A stretch of 64,000 nt of DNA, from the NCBI GenBank assembly GCA_947846985.1, contig CANTUZ010000004.1, forward strand, positions 2,656,927-2,720,926. Direction: 5' to 3'. A program made the position numbers and the translations under genes. This stretch comes from Fratercula arctica (lineage: Eukaryota; Chordata; Aves; Charadriiformes; Alcidae). Shown here one piece after another: positions 61,201 to 64,000 of this stretch (positions are counted from its first letter, which is position 1; each line of letters opens with the position of its first letter). The notes below the pieces were generated by a model. The model was not told where the DNA came from. It did no database searches and saw only the letters and a list, made by a program, of their open reading frames with translations.

Positions 61201-63755
61201 TGCGAATGCCGGGATGGGGAGGTGACCTGCTTCCAGCGCTCCTGCCCGCCCTGCCCGCCGGGCAGCCTGGCCGTGGAGGCGTGGGGTGACTGCTGCCCGC
61301 GCTGCGAGCCAGGTACGGAACCAGGGGCCGGCGTTCCGTGCCGTCCCTCCCGTTGGGTGGGAGCACGTGCATCGCACGCACCTCTGGCACGGGGCATGTT
61401 CTGGCATCCCTACAGCCCTCGCTGACACCTGCATTGAATTTTATCCTGTCTTCAGTTTGCACTTGCTAATTAACTGGTTTCCATATAACTTAATTAGGGT
61501 TCTTAGAGATGTTCAGAGCTCCATCCAGAGGCTCCCCCTGACTTCCCCTGATTTAAGTGACAGTTTTCTTTTGGCAGAAGAGTTTTTCCTTGAGGTTGGT
61601 GTTTTGGAAATGTTTTGTCTTCTTTTTTTCTTCAACCAGAGCTTTATAAGGACTGCTCCTTTCTGAATCCTGACATGGGTTTTGGAATTTATGGGCTCCT
61701 GATTATTTCTTGGGAGCGGAAAGAAGAAAGAACCCGCTTTACACTGTTATGCCAAAAGCTCACCTGGGGCTGAGTGGCTGCCGGTTAATAATTGTTTAGA
61801 AAGATCAGGATAGCCTTAGCTTATGTGTGAATTTTGCATATAAATTCATTTTTCTCCAGGTTATTGTGATTCTCCTTGATTTACATTTCGTAGTTGGTAG
61901 GCTTGAGCTGTGGTTTCCTAATTTTTCATGTTGGTAGCTCTTCTTGTTGCATTCATATAATTCTGGTTTTATCAGAGTGCTCCAGTTAATGTTTTATCTC
62001 AGTCAAAAGAAAATAGCTCCACAGTTTAATTATGCTGTCATTTGCAGGAGTGCCTTGGCACATTTACCGTATTAATGTTTTAAAGCTTGTTATTTACTGC
62101 ATGCTAATAAAAATGCAAAGCACTGCAAATTGAAAAATGAGGCAAATGGATTTTGGATAGTTCAGATAAAGTTGTCCTGGATTTTCAAAAGGGAACGGTA
62201 TCTGCGCAGGCTCCTAAGGAGGGGACAGATAATCAAGTGCTCTCAGCCCTGTTCTCCTTCTTATCAAGATATCCCACTGTGTACTGGTTACCCTTGAAAA
62301 TCTGACCTTTTTGTTTAGCTTTCACAGCATTTTGGAAAATGTGGGTTTTGAAGTCATGGTATTGTACGTACTGAGCCAAACTTGCATTTATGCGTCCTAA
62401 AAGGTAAATGGAAATTTCATTTACTGCAGCCTGTTGTTTTCCTTGTATCTTTTTCTTTGTTGCATTGGATGGAATGAGAAACAAATGCAAAATCCAGCCT
62501 GCAGCCGTTCAACGTGTGAGCCCAGAGCATCAGTCCCCATCATATCTGCTTCGTTAAAGCCATCAAAAATTTATTGCTGCTTCTCACAGATGTGCTGGGG
62601 GAAGCAGGCAGAGGGAACCCATTCATTCTCAGCTCATCTAAAGCATGTAGCCCTAAAAATAGCTGTATTTATATGAAAACCAGCAAATACGACCTCTGGC
62701 TGAGAACATTCGGGTTGGAGCAGAGGGAATTTTTTTGTACCCAGAGAAAAATTGTCCATTCTGTACCTTTCCAAGTAGTCAGTTCGTTGTCAGACTGGAA
62801 GGATGGGGCTGCATATGCCCTTGGAAAGTTGTTGGAAAGAAATGGGTAGAGGCAGAGCCTCCTAGTCATTCCTTCTGTTTATCGCTGTGGATTCGTTGTC
62901 ATCTTCAACTGTATGGCTTCTGTAGCTCTTGATTCCTGATTTTTTCCTTAGGTACATCTCCCTGGAAACTTGCAGGTTATTTAGGGGCAATGAAGGAGAG
63001 TTTTCAACATTGGGGTCCTTTTTGCGGACTTGTCAGGAAGGAACTGCCAGCTTTTCTTCCAGCAAGCGAAAGTAGCTCAGTCATGAAGCGAAAGTAGCCC
63101 TTCTCTTGGCCTCTGCAGAGGGAGCAGCCGTGCCATTTGAGAAAATACCTGTGGTCAGAAAACGCTTGTTACGGTGCTGTGGCATAAAGCTTTTGGCTGG
63201 CGGGAGAGTGGTCTGCCACTGGTATGGTGGCGTGGAAACGGTCTTGACTTATTGCAGGGTTTGACTGAAGGCAACTCAAATTCAGGTTGTTTCGGACCAT
63301 TAATTCCTGATGACTTACAACTTTTATTGCTGAGAAACCATGGGGACAATGAATATCCTTTTTATCAATAGTCTAGAAAATCTGAGCCTGGGCAATAACT
63401 TCCCAGATGCTAGAATACAGCAGTATAATATTTAGCCCTTTTCCTGCAATCTTGGGGGGCAAAAAAACCACTCCAAAACTAACACGCCTTGAACCACCAA
63501 CAGAAATAAGTAACAAATTTCACTTGGATTTTGGAGCGTGCACTGCTTTGTGCCTTCCTGATGGAAAACGCTGCTGATGGTTTTTACCTTTGTGCCTTTT
63601 CCTTGTGCCAGTTGAGTGCCACCCGGACTGTTTGACCTGCTCTCGCTCCTTTGATCACTGCAACGCCTGCCGTGACGCCAGGAGGCAGCTGCAGAACGGG
63701 CGCTGTGTGGAGATGTGTGACTTGGGCTTCTACCAGGATGGGGGTACTTGCTTAG
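46141..63755 (+). CDS. FRAS1: FRAS1, partial coding region (eleven exons, VWC1 to first furin-like repeat)
   Basis: FRAS1 is a very large extracellular matrix protein of epithelial basement membranes. With FREM1 and FREM2 it forms the Fraser complex that anchors epidermis to dermis in the embryo; loss causes Fraser syndrome. Eleven plus-strand segments flanked by AG and GT sites join into about 431 residues: VWC1 (first cysteine missing), VWC2 to VWC6, then a furin-like repeat. Each complete VWC keeps ten cysteines with the CxxCxC and CCxxC signatures. The order of six VWC domains followed by furin-like repeats is specific to FRAS1 among the families I know, and short motifs such as EELIHLDGKCCPEC and CHPDCLTCS agree with the human protein as I remember it. 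All junction phases agree except around the micro-exon at 60215-60255. The start codon, signal peptide and most of the protein are outside the window or not recognised. Confidence 0.95.
46249..48616 (+). other. FRAS1: FRAS1 intron between exons a and b
   Basis: A 2.4-kb GT-AG intron (GTAAGG to CTTTTTAG). No repeats or RNA genes are recognised. The part at about 47080-47240 is AT-rich and carries several TAAT motifs; the rest shows nothing notable. Confidence 0.85.
48617..48709 (+). CDS. FRAS1: FRAS1 exon b: end of VWC1 and start of VWC2
   Basis: This 93-bp, phase 0-0 exon encodes residues 37-67. It starts GEVLQIAPNKCCPEC, the CCxxC that closes VWC1, passes through a short linker, and opens VWC2 with FCQHEGQIRS. 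The acceptor follows CTCTTTTTAG and the donor is GTGAGT, a near-consensus site. The exon ends exactly before the HGTQW motif of VWC2, the same domain position at which exon a starts in VWC1. The segment agrees with the family sequence around GEVLQIA. No other reading frame across these bases gives VWC spacing. Confidence 0.95.
48710..50572 (+). other. FRAS1: FRAS1 intron between exons b and c
   Basis: A 1.9-kb GT-AG intron. It contains a G11 run (50268-50278) and otherwise no recognised element. Confidence 0.85.
50268..50278. repeat. Poly-G run (G11)
   Basis: Eleven G in the intron between exons b and c, preceded by GGGAGGT. Confidence 0.95.
50573..50732 (+). CDS. FRAS1: FRAS1 exon c: body of VWC2
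   Basis: This 160-bp exon starts in phase 0 and ends after the first base of a codon. It encodes residues 68-120, almost all of VWC2 after its first cysteine: HGTQW, then the VRCSC and CSPTTC cysteines, then GSCCPRCVGLG. Unlike VWC1, VWC3, VWC4 and VWC5, this domain has no intron before its CCxxC closing motif. The donor is GTGAGT. The acceptor is a short CGCCACAG with a weak pyrimidine tract just upstream. HGTxW and GSCCP.CVGLG match my recollection of human FRAS1 closely, so the domain assignment is firm. Confidence 0.95.
50733..51316 (+). other. FRAS1: FRAS1 intron between exons c and d
   Basis: A 584-bp phase-1 GT-AG intron. Nothing else is seen in it. Confidence 0.85.
51317..51450 (+). 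CDS. FRAS1: FRAS1 exon d: first part of VWC3
   Basis: This 134-bp exon completes the split codon from exon c (G|AG, Glu) and ends in phase 0. It encodes residues 121-165: EPCSFDGRLFRDGEDWRLG, then the SKCVC, QCFTASC and LLCNQ cysteines. It carries the CxxDG opening and the CxxCxC core of VWC3. The acceptor is TTTCTTAG and the donor is GTCAGG. The FRDGEDWRL and CFTA.CQPL.CNQ stretches are among the best-preserved parts relative to the remembered human sequence. The VWC3 opening and core share one exon, whereas in VWC1, VWC2 and VWC4 an intron separates them. Confidence 0.95.
51451..54164 (+). other. FRAS1: FRAS1 intron between exons d and e
   Basis: A 2.7-kb GT-AG intron. It holds a (GT)13 microsatellite (53872-53897) and a cluster of TAAT motifs near 52838-52875. 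No coding sequence was recognised. Confidence 0.85.
53872..53897. repeat. (GT)13 microsatellite
   Basis: Thirteen uninterrupted GT units in the intron between exons d and e; a candidate length-polymorphic marker. Confidence 0.95.
54165..54248 (+). CDS. FRAS1: FRAS1 exon e: end of VWC3 and start of VWC4
   Basis: This 84-bp, phase 0-0 exon encodes residues 166-193. It gives DEVMVMPPGKCCPECVPK, which closes VWC3, then PCSVSGRVYQ, which opens VWC4. The acceptor is a strong pyrimidine tract ending TGTTTAG; the donor is GTAATC. The arrangement copies exon b: the closing CCxxC of one domain, a short linker, the first cysteine of the next, and a stop just before the HGxxW motif. Length and phase agree with its neighbours. 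Confidence 0.95.
54249..54881 (+). other. FRAS1: FRAS1 intron between exons e and f
   Basis: A 633-bp GT-AG intron between the opening and core of VWC4. Nothing else is seen in it. Confidence 0.85.
54882..54983 (+). CDS. FRAS1: FRAS1 exon f: core of VWC4
   Basis: This 102-bp, phase 0-0 exon encodes residues 194-227. It runs HGEQWKKNACTACACRRGEV, then RCLRETC and INCAK, the CxxCxC core of VWC4. The acceptor is TTTTTCAACAG and the donor is GTAGTT. The HGEQW, NAC.TC and RGEVRC elements match the family. A run of eight A residues (54897-54904) lies inside the coding sequence, encoding KKN; it is in frame here but is a likely place for indel errors. The following intron is only 104 bp. Confidence 0.95.
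54984..55087 (+). other. FRAS1: FRAS1 short intron between exons f and g
   Basis: A 104-bp phase-0 intron (GTAGTT to TTTTGTAG), the shortest in the window. It interrupts VWC4 before its CCxxC motif. Reading through it from exon f would give a longer open frame, but that loses the register of the VWC closing cysteines, so the splice is preferred. Confidence 0.9.
55088..55279 (+). CDS. FRAS1: FRAS1 exon g: end of VWC4 and most of VWC5
   Basis: This 192-bp, phase 0-0 exon encodes residues 228-291. It closes VWC4 with RPGKCCEECVSS and carries VWC5 from CLYDGTVRYHGEMW through CDFCVC, VTCQEAEC and VECAK. In VWC5 the opening and core are fused in one exon, as in VWC3. NGT, directly after the conserved tryptophan, makes an N-glycosylation sequon. 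The acceptor is GTTTTGTAG and the donor is GTGAGA. The domain matches human FRAS1, as I recall it, at DG.VRY..EMW.G and at GQVTCQ. Confidence 0.95.
55911..55933. repeat. (CA)8 plus C-run microsatellite
   Basis: Eight CA units followed by seven C, in the intron between exons g and h. Confidence 0.95.
58023..58053 (+). other. G-quadruplex motif in a FRAS1 intron
   Basis: Six G3-G4 tracts separated by loops of one to four bases, on the coding strand, within the intron between exons g and h. Confidence 0.8.
59505..59594 (+). CDS. FRAS1: FRAS1 exon h: end of VWC5 and start of VWC6
   Basis: This 90-bp exon, phase 0 on both sides with the GTGAGT donor, encodes residues 292-321. It reads GEELIHLDGKCCPECSSS, closing VWC5, then CVYKEHTKA, opening VWC6. 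EELIHLDGKCCPEC is essentially identical to the family sequence. The acceptor is CTCTTCGCAG. The next exon, as given, does not continue in phase. A second GT in GTGA|GTATCC, 4 bp downstream, would give phase 1 and restore frame, but it is a weak donor, so the GTGAGT site is preferred. Confidence 0.93.
59595..60214 (+). other. FRAS1: FRAS1 intron between exons h and i
   Basis: A 620-bp GT-AG intron (GTGAGT to CCTTCCTCAG). The CT-rich acceptor runs directly into the CT repeat of the micro-exon. Confidence 0.75.
60215..60255 (+). CDS. FRAS1: FRAS1 exon i: VWC6 micro-exon with (CT)n frame break
   Basis: The sequence between CCTTCCTCAG and the GTATCA donor is 41 bp. Read back from the donor, which must be phase 0 to join exon j, it encodes SDPSEVKRIK. 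SEVKRI is shared with human FRAS1 as I remember it, between the VWC6 opening and the GEKWEDGPC motif. That reading leaves two surplus bases at the acceptor. In the phase-0 frame set by exon h, the codons reach a TAA at 60242-60244. The 5' end is a (CT)n run, and removing one CT would give a 39-bp, 13-codon exon in frame. The exon is therefore probably real, but its length here is suspect. Confidence 0.72.
60216..60228. repeat. (CT)n run inside the FRAS1 micro-exon
   Basis: About six and a half CT/TC units starting one base after the splice acceptor. The run is coding in exon i, and its length sets the reading frame. Confidence 0.95.
60256..61164 (+). other. FRAS1: FRAS1 intron between exons i and j
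   Basis: A 909-bp GT-AG intron, purine-rich in its middle (about 60590-60850). No other element is seen. Confidence 0.75.
61165..61312 (+). CDS. FRAS1: FRAS1 exon j: core and end of VWC6
   Basis: This 148-bp exon starts in phase 0 and ends after one codon base. It encodes about residues 335-383. It begins NGEKWEDGPCGECECRDGEV, continues through FQRSCPPCPPGSLAVE and closes with GDCCPRCEP. VWC6 thus has its CxxCxC core and CCxxC end in one exon, like VWC2. The acceptor is TTCTTTTGCAG and the donor is GTACGG. The exon is clearly more GC- and CpG-rich than its flanking introns. GEKWEDGPC and SCPPCP.G.LA.E agree with the family sequence as remembered. Confidence 0.95.
61313..63611 (+). other. FRAS1: FRAS1 intron between exons j and k
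   Basis: A 2.3-kb phase-1 GT-AG intron separating VWC6 from the furin-like array. An AT-rich quiet block lies at about 62000-62130. A 13-bp word is repeated near 63064-63098. Nothing else is seen. Confidence 0.85.
63612..63755 (+). CDS. FRAS1: FRAS1 exon k: first furin-like cysteine-rich repeat
   Basis: This 144-bp, phase 1-1 exon completes a split codon (G|TT, Val) and encodes ECHPDCLTCS, then HCNACRD, LQNGRCVEMC and GFYQDGGTCL. The CxxxCxxC...CxxC...GxC...C...GFY..G.C pattern is that of the furin-like repeats that follow the VWC array in FRAS1. A phase 1-1 exon carrying about one repeat fits an array built by exon duplication. The acceptor is CCTTGTGCCAG and the donor is GTAATC. Later repeats would continue after position 64000. 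Confidence 0.95.
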
Positions 63756-64000
63756 GTAATCCCTGCAAGGGGTTCTACCCTGTCGGATGACTGTCTTCCC
63801 TGTTGCATCCTCTGCTTTTGTTCGTAGCATCCCACAGGCTTATTATGAAGAGATTGCCAGGCTTTGTTTGGAAAAGCGTTCAGGCACACACTGAGTCGTA
63901 ACCATGGGCTCAAGACTTCAGGAGGTTTCAAGTGAAAGCCCCTGAAAAATGCAAATTCTCAAATTCTTTTGCCAAAATGAGGCAAAATTGTCTCGTTTTA

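Noticed and set aside
60978..61462. Minus-strand open frames of 117-139 codons
   Set aside because: They are antisense to GC-rich FRAS1 exon j and rich in Arg, Pro and Gly, as expected of a shadow of a GC-rich exon.

Overview
The window looks like a piece of a bird genome. It is interrupted, intron-rich vertebrate DNA with GT-AG splice sites, long poly-A/T runs and few interspersed repeats. It contains one clear CR1 LINE 3' fragment (29415-29556) with the terminal 8-bp repeat signature found in avian and reptilian genomes, and one probable ancient amniote MIR-type SINE (19562-19676). I cannot name the species.

The only gene I can support is FRAS1 (Fraser extracellular matrix complex subunit 1), on the plus strand and incomplete at both ends. 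Eleven coding exons lie in the last 18 kb (46141-63755). Joined, they encode about 431 residues: the N-terminal array of six von Willebrand factor type C (VWC) domains, followed by the first cysteine-rich furin-like repeat. The exon carrying the signal peptide and the first cysteine of VWC1 was not recognised. The remaining furin-like repeats, CSPG repeats, Calx-beta domains and transmembrane segment expected of FRAS1 would lie beyond 64000.

The first 46 kb (1-46140) has no recognisable exon, RNA gene or CpG-island promoter. It is most simply read as the large intron upstream of the first visible FRAS1 exon. It holds homopolymer and microsatellite tracts, the CR1 and SINE fossils, a four-tract G-quadruplex motif (28640-28658), two near-perfect hairpins (38121-38142 and 40536-40563), and several non-repetitive, TAAT-rich stretches that resemble conserved non-coding elements. 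That last reading is an impression from composition and needs alignment.

The most notable point is a 39/41-bp micro-exon in VWC6 (60215-60255). A (CT)n run at its 5' end makes it 41 bp long in this sequence, so the phase-0 reading frame breaks. The conserved peptide is recovered in the frame that would follow from one fewer CT unit. This is either an assembly or sequencing indel, a polymorphism, or real splice adjustment. No unfamiliar multi-gene system was found; the window is largely intron of a known matrix gene.
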